64,000 nucleotides of DNA, taken from NCBI GenBank assembly GCA_024235015.1, contig JACKNG010000002.1:310001-374000 (forward strand), given 5' to 3'. Below, in pieces: positions 37,348 through 45,791 of this stretch. Source of the DNA: Gammaproteobacteria bacterium. GTDB lineage: Bacteria; Pseudomonadota; Gammaproteobacteria; Ga0077536. Both the position numbers and the translations under genes were made by a program. The stretch's first letter is position 1, and each line of letters begins with the position of its first letter. The notes beneath the pieces are model-generated. The model saw only the letters and a list, made by a program, of their open reading frames with translations. It was not told where the DNA came from and ran no database searches.

Positions 37348-38757
37348 ATGTCTGAACGCACGCGTCTGTTGATCATCGATTCCAGCCCGGGCGACCGCGA
37401 GCTGGCACGGATGATGCTCGCGCGCGAATTTCCCGACGCCGACCTCCTCAGCGTCGGCGACGCCGCCGGGCTGCTCGACCACCTCGCCGGCGCGGCGCCC
37501 GACCTCGTCATCCTCGCCGCGCGCCTCGACGGCCTCGACGCCGGCAAGCTCCGCGCCCTGCTGCGCCGCAGCTGGCCGGCGGCCCCGGTGGTGCTGTTCG
37601 GCCACGAGAACGACGTCCTCGCTCGCTGCCTCAATCCCGGCACGGTGCTTGCCGCCATCGTGCGCAAGAGCAGCGCCGGCTTCATGGCCCTGCCCGACAT
37701 CGCCCGCGAGATCCTCGCCGCCCATGCCCCGCCCGCGGCCGCGCCGGCCGGCGCCGACCTCGATGCCCTGCCGCTGGCCGCCGTGAGCTGCCGCGCGGAC
37801 GGGCGTATCGAGCAGGTCAACACGCGCTTCGCCGCCGCCCTCGATAGCCCGGCCGCGGCGCTCACCGGCAGCCCGCTCGACGCCCTGTGCGGCGATGCCG
37901 CGGCGCGCGAGACCTGGGCCGGCTTTCTGGTCGGCCACCAGGACGACTGCCGCATCCTGCTCCGCGATGGCGCTGGCGAACTGCACCTGCGCCGCACGCC
38001 GAGGAACCTGCTCGGCTGCCTGGTACCGGCCAGCGGCGGTGCCCTGCGCGTGCTCGACGCGGCGCGCGAACGCCCCAGCGGCGAGCTGTCGGACATGGCG
38101 CTGGTGTTCTCCCACGACCTCAAGCAGCCGGTGCAGCAGATCGCACGCCTCGCCCAGCGTCTCGACGACGACAGCGCGGCCGACCGTAGCCAGCTACGCC
38201 GCCAGCTGCGCAGCGCCGCCGAACGCGCCGGCAAGCTGCTCGACGACATGACCGAGTACCTCGCCATCAGCCTGCGCGAGACCCGCCCCAGCCTGGTCGA
38301 TCTCAACGACTGCCTGGAGCACGCGCTCGCCCACCTCGAGGTCGAGATCGACGAGAGCCGCGCGCACGTCGTCACCACCGGCCTGCCGGCGGTGGTCGGC
38401 GACGCCCAGCAGCTCACCCACCTGCTGGTCAACCTGATTGGCAACGCGATCAAGTTCCGTGGCCGCGAGCCACCCGAGATCCACATCAGCCTCGACAGCG
38501 ACGACACCAGCTATTGCCTCAGCATCGCCGACAACGGCATCGGCATCGCCAGTGCGCACCGCGAGCGGGTGTTCGAGCCCGGGCGCCGCTTGCACACCCA
38601 GGAGGAGTACCCCGGCAGCGGGCTCGGCCTCGCGCTCTGCCGTCGCATCGTCGAACGTCACGGCGGTACCATTCGCCTGGAGGACAGTACCGGCGGGGGC
38701 ACCACGGTACTGGTCGAGCTGCCGCGACCGCCCCATCACGTCACCCGACTGGCCTGA
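37348..38757 (+). CDS. Sensor histidine kinase with degenerate receiver domain
   Basis: 469 aa from ATG 37348. Residues ~5-125 resemble a receiver (LLIIDSSPGDRELARMMLAREF), but the usual phospho-acceptor Asp is Ala in PDLVILAARLDGLD, so it is a pseudo-receiver. A PAS-like part (~140-230) follows. The dimerisation helix carries the phospho-His in VFSHDLKQPVQQIARLAQRL, and the ATPase shows NLIGNAIKF, SIADNGIGI and GSGLGLALCRRIV. No membrane segment, so cytoplasmic. It lies 15 bp before a REC-GGDEF-EAL gene that it may phosphorylate. Confidence 0.88.
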   Translation: MSERTRLLIIDSSPGDRELARMMLAREFPDADLLSVGDAAGLLDHLAGAAPDLVILAARLDGLDAGKLRALLRRSWPAAPVVLFGHENDVLARCLNPGTVLAAIVRKSSAGFMALPDIAREILAAHAPPAAAPAGADLDALPLAAVSCRADGRIEQVNTRFAAALDSPAAALTGSPLDALCGDAAARETWAGFLVGHQDDCRILLRDGAGELHLRRTPRNLLGCLVPASGGALRVLDAARERPSGELSDMALVFSHDLKQPVQQIARLAQRLDDDSAADRSQLRRQLRSAAERAGKLLDDMTEYLAISLRETRPSLVDLNDCLEHALAHLEVEIDESRAHVVTTGLPAVVGDAQQLTHLLVNLIGNAIKFRGREPPEIHISLDSDDTSYCLSIADNGIGIASAHRERVFEPGRRLHTQEEYPGSGLGLALCRRIVERHGGTIRLEDSTGGGTTVLVELPRPPHHVTRLA

Positions 38758-38772
38758 TAGCGAGCAGGAATC

Positions 38773-40908
38773 ATGAGCAACGACAAACGTCCACTCGCCT
38801 TCCTGCACATCGAAGACGATCGCATCGAGGCCGAGCTGGTCGCCGACCTGCTGCGCCAGACCAGTTTCGCCGGCGTGCGCCTGGTCCAGCGCACGCGCGT
38901 CGGCCTCGGCATCGAGGCGCTGCAGAACGAGCGCTTCGACCTGGTGCTGCTCGACCTCAACCTGCCCGACGGGGACGGCATCGACAACCTCCATCGCGTG
39001 CGCGCCGTCGACGAGCGCGTACCGGTTGTCATCATGACCAACATCGAGGACGAGAATACCGCGCTCGAACTGGTCGCCAAGGGCGCGCAGGACTACCTGG
39101 TCAAGCGCGAGCTGTCGCCGGCACTGGTCTCGCGCACCCTGCGCTACGCCATGGCGCGCCAGGCCGCCGACCTGCGCTTGCGCGAGAGCGAACGCCGCTT
39201 CGCCCTGGCCGTGGCCGGCGCCCGCGACGGCATCTGGGACTGGGATCTCGATGCCGGGCGCACCTGGTACTCGCCACGCTGGTTCGACATACTCGCGCTC
39301 GACGCCGAGGCGGCGCTGCCGATCCCCGAGACCTGGCTCGACCGCGTCGTCGACGAGGACCGCGCAGGCCTCAAGAAAGCCCTCGAAGCGCATCTCGACG
39401 GCCTCACCCCGCACTTCGAGTACGAGTTCCGCATGATCGACGGCTACGGCAAGCCGCAATGGGTGCTCGCGCGCGGCGTCGCCGTGCGCGGCGCCGACGG
39501 CCAGGCCACCCGCATCGCCGGCTCGCTCACCGACATCACCGACCGCAAGACGACCGAGGCCATGCTCGTGCACGAGGCCCTGCACGACGCCCTCACCGGC
39601 CTGCCCAACCGCAACCTCTTCCTCGATCGTCTCGACCTCGCGCTGCGCCAGTTCAAGCGCGATCGCAGCCGCAAGTTCGCCGTGCTGTTCCTCGATCTCG
39701 ATCGCTTCAAGTCGATCAACGACAGCCTCGGCCACGCCGCCGGCGATGCCTTGTTGATCGAGATAGGCCGGCGGCTCGGCAAGTTCGTACGCCCCGGCGA
39801 CTCGGTCGCGCGGCTCGGCGGCGACGAGTTCGCCATCCTGCTCGGCGATGTCGCGGGGCTGGCCGAGGCCACCCTGGTCGCCGAGCGCCTGCACGACCTG
39901 ATGAGCCAGAAGTTCATCATCGCCGGCAAGGAGCTCTACGCCACCGCCAGCATCGGCATCGCGCTGGCCGATTCCAAGTACGAGCGCTCGGCCGACATGC
40001 TGCGCGATGCGGACCTCGCCATGTACCGCACCAAGCGTCGGCGCAGCGGCTCCTACGCGGTGTTCGACAACGTCATGCACGAAACGGCGCTGGCCCGCCT
40101 CGAACTCGAGACGGATCTCCGCGCCGCCGCGCAGCGCAACGAGCTGGCCGTCTACTACCAGCCCATCGTCTCGCTCGACCACATGCGCGTGGTCGGCTTC
40201 GAGGCCCTGGTGCGCTGGTTCCATCCCGTGCGCGGCCTGCTAGCCCCGGACGACTTCATCCCCCTGGCCGAGGAATCCGGCAGCATCGGCCAGCTCACCT
40301 GGTGGGTGATGCACGAAGCCTGCCGCCAGACCCGCGCCTGGCAGCTCTCCGATCCGACCCTGGCCGAGCTCTCGATCAGCGTCAACGTGTCCTCGCGCCT
40401 GTTCTCCGAACCCGACTTCGCCGCGCGCACCCAGGCCATCCTCGAGGACACCGGGCTCGCGCCCGCCGCGCTGCACCTCGAGATCACCGAGAACGCCCTG
40501 CTCGAACACGAAGCGGAGACGGTGCGCGAGCTGTCGGCGCTGCAGAAGCTCGGCGTCAAGCTCCACCTCGACGACTTCGGCACCGGTTATTCCTCGCTCA
40601 GCTACCTCAACCTGTTCGCCTACGACACCCTCAAGATCGATCGCACCTTCGTCACCGGCAGCGCCAACGGCGGCCGCGACAACCGCATCGTCGATGCCCT
40701 CATCAACCTCGGCCGCGTACTCGAGATGAACGTCATCGCCGAGGGCGTGGAGACCCAGGAGCAGGCGCAGAAGCTGCGCGATCTCAACTGCGGCATGGCC
40801 CAGGGCTTCTGGTTCTCCAAGCCCCTGCCCTCCGATTCCGCGCACGCCCTCCTGCAGCGCGAACTCGACGTCGCGCGCAGTTCCATCCGCAATTTGACGC
40901 GCCACTGA
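38773..40908 (+). CDS. Response regulator REC-PAS-GGDEF-EAL
   Basis: 711 aa. Receiver (1-128) with acidic pair FLHIEDD and phospho-acceptor D61 in LVLLDLNLPD. PAS (~140-265) has PAC-like SLTDITDRK. The GGDEF domain has an intact GGDEF active site (RLGGDEFAILL). The EAL domain has EALVRW, ENALLEHE, DDFGTGYSSLSYL and EGVE. Both the synthesis and the hydrolysis motif of c-di-GMP look complete, so direction of activity cannot be told. Probably the output of the kinase encoded just upstream. Confidence 0.93.
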   Translation: MSNDKRPLAFLHIEDDRIEAELVADLLRQTSFAGVRLVQRTRVGLGIEALQNERFDLVLLDLNLPDGDGIDNLHRVRAVDERVPVVIMTNIEDENTALELVAKGAQDYLVKRELSPALVSRTLRYAMARQAADLRLRESERRFALAVAGARDGIWDWDLDAGRTWYSPRWFDILALDAEAALPIPETWLDRVVDEDRAGLKKALEAHLDGLTPHFEYEFRMIDGYGKPQWVLARGVAVRGADGQATRIAGSLTDITDRKTTEAMLVHEALHDALTGLPNRNLFLDRLDLALRQFKRDRSRKFAVLFLDLDRFKSINDSLGHAAGDALLIEIGRRLGKFVRPGDSVARLGGDEFAILLGDVAGLAEATLVAERLHDLMSQKFIIAGKELYATASIGIALADSKYERSADMLRDADLAMYRTKRRRSGSYAVFDNVMHETALARLELETDLRAAAQRNELAVYYQPIVSLDHMRVVGFEALVRWFHPVRGLLAPDDFIPLAEESGSIGQLTWWVMHEACRQTRAWQLSDPTLAELSISVNVSSRLFSEPDFAARTQAILEDTGLAPAALHLEITENALLEHEAETVRELSALQKLGVKLHLDDFGTGYSSLSYLNLFAYDTLKIDRTFVTGSANGGRDNRIVDALINLGRVLEMNVIAEGVETQEQAQKLRDLNCGMAQGFWFSKPLPSDSAHALLQRELDVARSSIRNLTRH

Positions 40909-40946
40909 GGCCGTTCCACACCCGCCCCGGCCGCGCCGCGGCCACC

Positions 40947-41396
40947 TCAGCGCAGGAAGTAGGACCCCGGGTTCGGCTTCAACCGCACCTGCAGGCGCAA
41001 TGTCGCGCCCGCCGGCGGCGCGCCGGCGCCGTCGAGCACCAGGGTCAGCGGCGTCTTCAGCGGCAGCTCGCGATCGGTGGTGACGCGGAACAGCGTCGCC
41101 GCCGGCTGGTCCGCGCCGAGATCGGTGGAGAAGTCGCGCGTGAACACCGGCTTCTCGCGCCGCAATACCCGCACCTCGCCGGCGAAGGGCAGATCGGCGG
41201 GCCGCCGGCCGGCGGCATCGCGTTCGAGCAGCAGTTCGGCGAAGTACTCGCCGCGGCGGGTGAGGTAGAGCGGCGCGCTGAGACGGCCGTCGGGCGCGAC
41301 GACCGCGTCGAAGACCAGGCCGTCCGGGCGCAGGGCGGGGTTGGCGCTGGCCAGGGTGGGAAGCAGCAGCAGAACGAGCAGTGCGATGCGGGGCAT
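40947..41396 (-). CDS. Small exported protein of unknown function
   Basis: 149 aa with signal peptide MPRIALLVLLLLPTLASA. The mature part is a predicted beta-rich domain (LYLTRRGEYFAELLLERD, then TDRELPLKTPLTLVLDG). No cysteines, no known motif. Convergent with the GGDEF-EAL gene. Probably periplasmic. Confidence 0.65.
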   Translation of the reverse strand: MPRIALLVLLLLPTLASANPALRPDGLVFDAVVAPDGRLSAPLYLTRRGEYFAELLLERDAAGRRPADLPFAGEVRVLRREKPVFTRDFSTDLGADQPAATLFRVTTDRELPLKTPLTLVLDGAGAPPAGATLRLQVRLKPNPGSYFLR

Positions 41397-41598
41397 GGAG
41401 GGTCTCCGCGGGAAGTGCTGTCTGCTTGGTCCGTATTCAGCGCTCCGGGTTCGATCGAAGTGGGCCGACCAACCGGGCAGGTGGCTCCAATCGGGTGACG
41501 GCTAGTGCATTAGCGTGCGCGCCGCGGCGCGTGGGCATCGATTGACCGACCCCGAATTGGGCGCCCGGGCTCAGGGCGCATCATCACGTTGCGAGATA

Positions 41599-41615
41599 AC
41601 GTGGTCTGTCCCCGA
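41599..41615. repeat. REP-like motif (single arm)
   Basis: ACGTGGTCTGTCCCCGA. The same 17-mer (one mismatch in one case) is at 43128-43144 and 44950-44966. Its core GTGGTCTGTCCCCGA recurs in the two palindromes around dinB. Here it lies just after the last membrane-protein gene. It is preceded and followed by the same short context (TTGCGA-ATAACGTGG... and GATACTTC). Confidence 0.75.
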
Positions 41616-41631
41616 TACTTCGATGTCATCC

Positions 41632-42336
41632 TTAATCTCGTTGCCGTGGCGAGAGTACGTGGCTTATTAGCTCGTCAGTTGCTTGATATGCAGGTTGTGT
41701 ATGTAGCGTTGGTGCTGATGGCCCTGTGCAGCGATAGCTCATTGGTCGACCGGACACTGGGCTAATGCTTCTGATCCAACCACGCTTGATCGTGTAGGTG
41801 TAGTAGCTCCCCTTCAGCTTGCCCGTTGTTCGCTCCCGAATCTCCAGGGTGTTCCGATAGCAACACCTAGACGTTGCTCCCTGCCCACGTGTCACGACTT
41901 CGTAGATGGATTCTGGGTGCTCGATTGTCTTGACGACCACCTCGCCCCCGATCTTGGAAATGTGTATCCATCGGTGGAATCCGCTCCGCTTCTCCATGAA
42001 TTGGAACCCTTGTTCTATTGTCTCTTTGCCACTCCCGAATGGATTAATAAATCCATCAACTTGTACTGTTTCATACACACGCAATCCTGCCTCGCTGACG
42101 CATAGCTTCTGCGCCTCACGCGCGATCACGAACTCATCGCCATAGACGACCAACACGCACGCGGCTAAAAGCCAGGCTGCAATGATTTGGCGGCTCGTTG
42201 GGCCAGGATCGAGCAACTTGATCAGGAGTTTGTAGATCAGATAAGCAAACGGCAGAAGTAAGGCGACGAATACCAAGCCGCTCCAGCCGATGAGCAGGAA
42301 TTTGGGGAAGTCGAGCCATGAGGTAGTCAAGTGCAT
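41632..42336 (-). CDS. Membrane protein P1 of a four-member paralogous array
   Basis: 234 aa. Two N-terminal membrane helices (~12-35 and ~48-65), then a soluble domain outside the membrane. Signature VVYGDEFVIAREAQKLCVSEAGLRVYETVQVDGF; later EYEVVTRGQ (as YEVVTRGQ), RCCYRNTLEIR and SYRCTGPS. The opening LTTSWLDFPKFLLIGWSGLV is almost shared with P4 (46598). G+C is lower than in surrounding genes. Not a family I can name. The pattern of short membrane proteins beside secretion-system remnants suggests immunity proteins, which is inference. Confidence 0.8.
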   Translation of the reverse strand: MHLTTSWLDFPKFLLIGWSGLVFVALLLPFAYLIYKLLIKLLDPGPTSRQIIAAWLLAACVLVVYGDEFVIAREAQKLCVSEAGLRVYETVQVDGFINPFGSGKETIEQGFQFMEKRSGFHRWIHISKIGGEVVVKTIEHPESIYEVVTRGQGATSRCCYRNTLEIRERTTGKLKGSYYTYTIKRGWIRSISPVSGRPMSYRCTGPSAPTLHTQPAYQATDELISHVLSPRQRD

Positions 42337-42454
42337 GTGTTACCTGCTATCACGGTTCCGTTAGGTGCGCGACGTCGCCTACGGTCGAATCGCTGTGCGA
42401 GCTCCAATCCGCCGAGCGACTTAGAATCGGCGCCTGCTTGATCGAGTAATCGCA

Positions 42455-43087
42455 TCACCGCTCCCGCCAGACCTCCTGCCGATACCGCAACAAGGGGCTC
42501 AGCAGGAACTCGATCACCCGGCGCTTGCCCATCTTCACTGCCACGCTCACCGCCATGCCAGGTTCGAGCGCAACGGCGTGGCCGTCGATGCGCATGGTGG
42601 TGCTGCCCAGGGCCACGTGGGCGAGGTAGTGCAGCCCGTGCTCCGGATCGGCAACGGCGTCGCGCGAGACCTTGCGCACACGTCCCGTGAGGTAGCCGTA
42701 CTTGGTGAAATTGAAGGTTTCGACCTTGACCGCGGCCTCCTGCCCTTCGCGCACGAAGCCGATGTCCTTGTTCTCGACCATCGCCTCGACTTCGATGGGG
42801 GCGTCGTCCGGCACGATCAGCATCATCGGTTGCGCCCCGGTCACCACGCCGCCGACGGTGTGCACGGCGAGCTGTTGCACCGTGCCCGCGACCGGCGCCG
42901 TCAGCCTTTGCAAGGCGACGCGGCGCTCGGCCTTGGCGATTTCCTCGGCATAGGATTCCAGGCGCGATTCGACGTCCGCCAATTCGGCCATCCAGCGCGC
43001 GCGGTATTGGGCGGCGGTGACGGCACGCTTCTCGACCAGGCTGGCGAGTGCAGCGTCGAGCGAGCGGCGCTCGTTGCGCTGGATCCC
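42455..43087 (-). pseudogene. Truncated HlyD-type secretion adaptor, copy A
   Basis: The frame is open from 43087 (a TGA precedes it) to the stop at 42455, with the first ATG at 42991. It encodes the C-terminal half of a HlyD/PrtE-type membrane-fusion protein: coiled-coil end RNERRSLDAAL, then RVALQRLTAPVAGTVQQLAVHTVGGVV, MLIVPDD, VEAMVENKDIGFV, GRVRKVSRDAV and PGMAVSVAVKMGKRRVIEFLLSPLL. The membrane anchor and first half are gone; the break coincides with the repeat junction. A partner for type I secretion when intact. Confidence 0.8.
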
Positions 43088-43154
43088 TCAGGGTCTGCCC
43101 CCCATACTCGGTCCCCGTTGCGAAATAACGTGGTCTATCCCCGATACTTCTCAC
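42455..43154. repeat. 700-bp direct repeat, copy A
   Basis: Nearly identical to 44287-44986 over exactly 700 bases (only scattered substitutions by eye). It contains the truncated HlyD piece, a short junction with CTCAGGGTCTGCCCCCCAT, and the 17-bp REP-like motif, ending in GATACTTCTCAC. Flanking sequences of the two copies differ. Confidence 0.9.
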
Positions 43155-43268
43155 CGGGTCCGCACCTGCTTCCACCATGGCTCCTGGGGACTCGACTGCA
43201 CCGGCGTCCCAATGGACATATGCGAGATTGGAAAACCATGCATAACGATAATAATCGATGTAATTCAT
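43155..43268 (-). pseudogene. Stump of a downstream gene, possible RTX-type effector start
   Basis: ATG at 43268, 7 bp after the P2 stop, encodes about 38 residues beginning MNYIDYYRYAWFSNLAYVHW. It then runs directly into the 700-bp repeat, where the frame continues as junk. The DYYRYAxxxxxAYV pattern resembles N-termini of secreted calcium-binding/lipase-like proteins I remember, but this is weak. In the other repeat copy only ATGAACTATCGT remains at the same place. Confidence 0.45.
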
Positions 43269-43275
43269 AGCCTAG

Positions 43276-44157
43276 CTACTCGTTTACGGCGGAGCTTTTT
43301 GGATGAAGCACGGCATGCAGAAAATGCAGCGTAGATGTATCCGCGTGTGTACGCGGGAGAATGTCATAGACGCGACCGCAGGTTATTGGTCTGTGCTCAA
43401 TCGGAAAGAGATCCAGAAATAGCCGGTCTAAATAACTCGGTCGAATTACTACGCTATTTCGTTGACCCGCGATCTCTTTCGTCGCGATTTTTTGAACCAA
43501 TGTTTGAAAGATAGTGCAACACGGCGGGGACGCGATCGTTTGACGTGCAACTTCGTATTCGCTCGCGAAAACATCCACCTCCTCTTGCCGAATGTCCCTA
43601 AATTTTGGGCCGGATTTCGAGAAGCGGAGAATCGGTCCGCGAGGCGAGCGCTTGCCTTCAATGAACGTGAATCCATGCGCAAGCCAGTATTCCGCATCGA
43701 GAACTCCTGCAAATCCAGGCACGGTGACGGGTTCGAACACCGTGGCGCCGCGATCCCGCACGCAGATACGTTGCGCTTGCACAGCGATCGTTACGACATC
43801 TGCGTATGCAAAAATTACTGCCACCGTGCATATGGCTAAGAGGCGTTCCGGCACGTTCGGTTTTCCGCGCAGGCACCCGAAGTAGATCCAGGGAACTCCT
43901 ACAGCTAAGAACAGGACGACAAAGCAAGCCGGCCCGCCCTGCGTGAAAATCCAATCTCGATACACCCAAGGGAACACGGGACACCAGACCACAGCGACAA
44001 GAAGCACGCGCAGACTCCACAGGCGCGGGCCGTACTTCGATATAAACCACAACAATGACGGCAGGACCACGATCGTCCACGTGGCGACGATGAGCTCAGG
44101 TCGCCCGTAGCCCTGAGCGTAGTCGAGAAATTCCAACCACCAGTTACCAGCGAGCAT
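43276..44157 (-). CDS. Membrane protein P2 of the paralogous array
   Basis: 293 aa from ATG 44157 (TTG at 44163 possible). Four membrane helices, two more than P1 (for example LIVATWTIVVLPSLLWFI and ACFVVLFLAVGVPWIYFG). The soluble part keeps the array's pattern: FAYADVVTIAVQAQRICVRDRGATVFEPVTVPGF, then SEYEVARQTIASPPCCTIFQTL and ITCGRVYD. Markedly lower G+C and many rare-looking codons for this genome, which suggests acquisition by transfer. Function unknown. Confidence 0.78.
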   Translation of the reverse strand: MLAGNWWLEFLDYAQGYGRPELIVATWTIVVLPSLLWFISKYGPRLWSLRVLLVAVVWCPVFPWVYRDWIFTQGGPACFVVLFLAVGVPWIYFGCLRGKPNVPERLLAICTVAVIFAYADVVTIAVQAQRICVRDRGATVFEPVTVPGFAGVLDAEYWLAHGFTFIEGKRSPRGPILRFSKSGPKFRDIRQEEVDVFASEYEVARQTIASPPCCTIFQTLVQKIATKEIAGQRNSVVIRPSYLDRLFLDLFPIEHRPITCGRVYDILPRTHADTSTLHFLHAVLHPKSSAVNE

Positions 44158-44286
44158 GGGCAATCCTCACGCGCATCCAGGCATTACTATTAGGATCGAA
44201 GGACGGAGATGTCGTCACGCCGAGAGGCGTACCGCGAGAGCGCGTCACTATGTCCTCGGCCATCATTCACCGTCTCGTAAGCGCCA

Positions 44287-44919
44287 TCATCGCTCCCTCC
44301 AACTCTCCTGCCGATACCGCAACAAAGGGCTCAGCAGAAACTCGATCACCCGGCGTTTCCCCATCTTCACCTCCACGCTCACCGCCATGCCGGGTTCGAG
44401 CGCAACGGCATGGCCGTCGATGCGCATGGTGGTGCTGTCCAGGGCCACGTGGGCGAGGTAATGCAGGCCGTGCTCGGGGTCGGCGACGGCGTCGCGCGAG
44501 ACCTTGCGCACGCGGCCGGTGAGGTAGCCGTACTTCGTGAAGTTGAAGGTCTCCACCTTGACCGCAGCCTCCTGCCCTTCGCGCACGAAGCCGATGTCCT
44601 TATTCTCGACCATCGCCTCGACTTCGATGGGGGCGTCGTCCGGTACGATCAGCATCACCGGTTGCGCCTCGGTCACCACGCCGCCCACGGTGTGCACGGC
44701 GAGCTGTTGCACCGTGCCCGCGACCGGCGCCGTCAGCCTTTGCAAGGCGACACGGCGCTCGGCCTTGGCGATTTCCTCGGCATAGGATTCCAGGCGCGAT
44801 TCGACGTCCGCCAATTCGGCCATCCAGCGCGCGCGGTATTGGGCGGCGGTGACGGCACGCTTCTCGACCAGGCTGGCGAGTGCAGCGTCGAGCGAGCGGC
44901 GCTCGTTGCGCTGGATCCC
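44287..44919 (-). pseudogene. Truncated HlyD-type secretion adaptor, copy B
   Basis: Same C-terminal HlyD fragment as copy A with only a few amino-acid differences (for example TEAQPVML for TGAQPMML, SVEVKMGK for SVAVKMGK). The first ATG is at 44823 and the open frame begins after TGA at 44919. Identical breakpoint to copy A. Lacks the anchor, so not functional as an adaptor by itself. Confidence 0.8.
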
Positions 44920-44986
44920 TCAGGGTCTGCCCCCCATACTCGGTCCCCGTTGCGAAATAACGTGGTCTGTCCCCGATACTTCTCAC
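44287..44986. repeat. 700-bp direct repeat, copy B
   Basis: Second copy of the repeat at 42455-43154, same orientation, start points 1,832 bp apart with the P2 gene between. It ends 7 bp from the stop of P3. Confidence 0.9.
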
Positions 44987-44992
44987 GATAGT

Positions 44993-45721
44993 TCATGGCT
45001 CGCCGTCTCCTGCATAACTTGTCGGAACGAGAACCGCTTTCACAAAATCATCGGTACGCATTGTGGGGACGACCTGCGTTCCTGGGCGCCCCGGCCCGTA
45101 GCACCGTATAGGTGCCTCTTCTACGATCGGCGCAAACAGTCGATCGATGTGAGGGCGACGTATCCAAATCATCACTTCCTGACCCAGTATTTCGCCAGTT
45201 TTTCGCACACGCACAAAATTGCGACGACCACTGCAACAGGCCGGAGTTGAAAGCCATTCCGACCCATATTCGTACTCACTGATGAACTCTTCGACGCGGT
45301 ATTCTTTTATGCTTCGTTTGCCAGTGGCTTTATCGAGCACGCGTTCCGCGCGCAACTTACCGTTCATTACGGTTTGGAGTTCGGCGTACTCAAAACCGTA
45401 TTGCACCCAGGAAACAATGCCACCCAACCCAAGAAGCCCGGGTGCCCGGACGGTCCTGAAAATCTTTACACCGGCTTCGTGCTCGCACAGGTACTTGGCC
45501 TGCCTGGCAATCGTAAAGGTCTCCTGATAGATGAGCGCAATTCCTCCGACGAGCAGAAGCAGAGCCACCAGCAACCGGTAACGTGCGCGCTTCAGCCACT
45601 TCCGGGGCGCGAAAAAGGCGAACCAGAAAGCCAATACGCCGACCAGGAAAGCCGCTCGCCCCGTACCGCCGTAGCTGATGATGTAGGGCTCGAGCGCGCG
45701 GTAGTAGTCGATGGGGTTCAT
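44993..45721 (-). CDS. Membrane protein P3 of the paralogous array
   Basis: 242 aa from ATG 45721. Opens MNPIDYYRALEPYIISYGG, two membrane helices (~22-40 and ~50-67), then the shared signature IYQETFTIARQAKYLCEHEAGVKIFRTVRAPG. Later SEYEYGSEWLSTPACCSGRRNFVRV and IRCYGPG. Its stop overlaps the ATG of a vestigial downstream gene (CCATGAACTAT), the arrangement expected of a coupled pair. Function unknown. Confidence 0.8.
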   Translation of the reverse strand: MNPIDYYRALEPYIISYGGTGRAAFLVGVLAFWFAFFAPRKWLKRARYRLLVALLLLVGGIALIYQETFTIARQAKYLCEHEAGVKIFRTVRAPGLLGLGGIVSWVQYGFEYAELQTVMNGKLRAERVLDKATGKRSIKEYRVEEFISEYEYGSEWLSTPACCSGRRNFVRVRKTGEILGQEVMIWIRRPHIDRLFAPIVEEAPIRCYGPGRPGTQVVPTMRTDDFVKAVLVPTSYAGDGEP

Positions 45722-45791
45722 AGGCGTCCCATTCCGGATTCGCTGCCTCTTTCGAGCCGAGCCATCAGAAGCGCTGGTGGCGCTCCCGGCC

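Noticed and set aside
42455..44919. Two functional HlyD adaptor genes
   Set aside because: Both lack the membrane anchor and first half, and an in-frame stop sits just upstream at the repeat junction; no hlyB or tolC is nearby.
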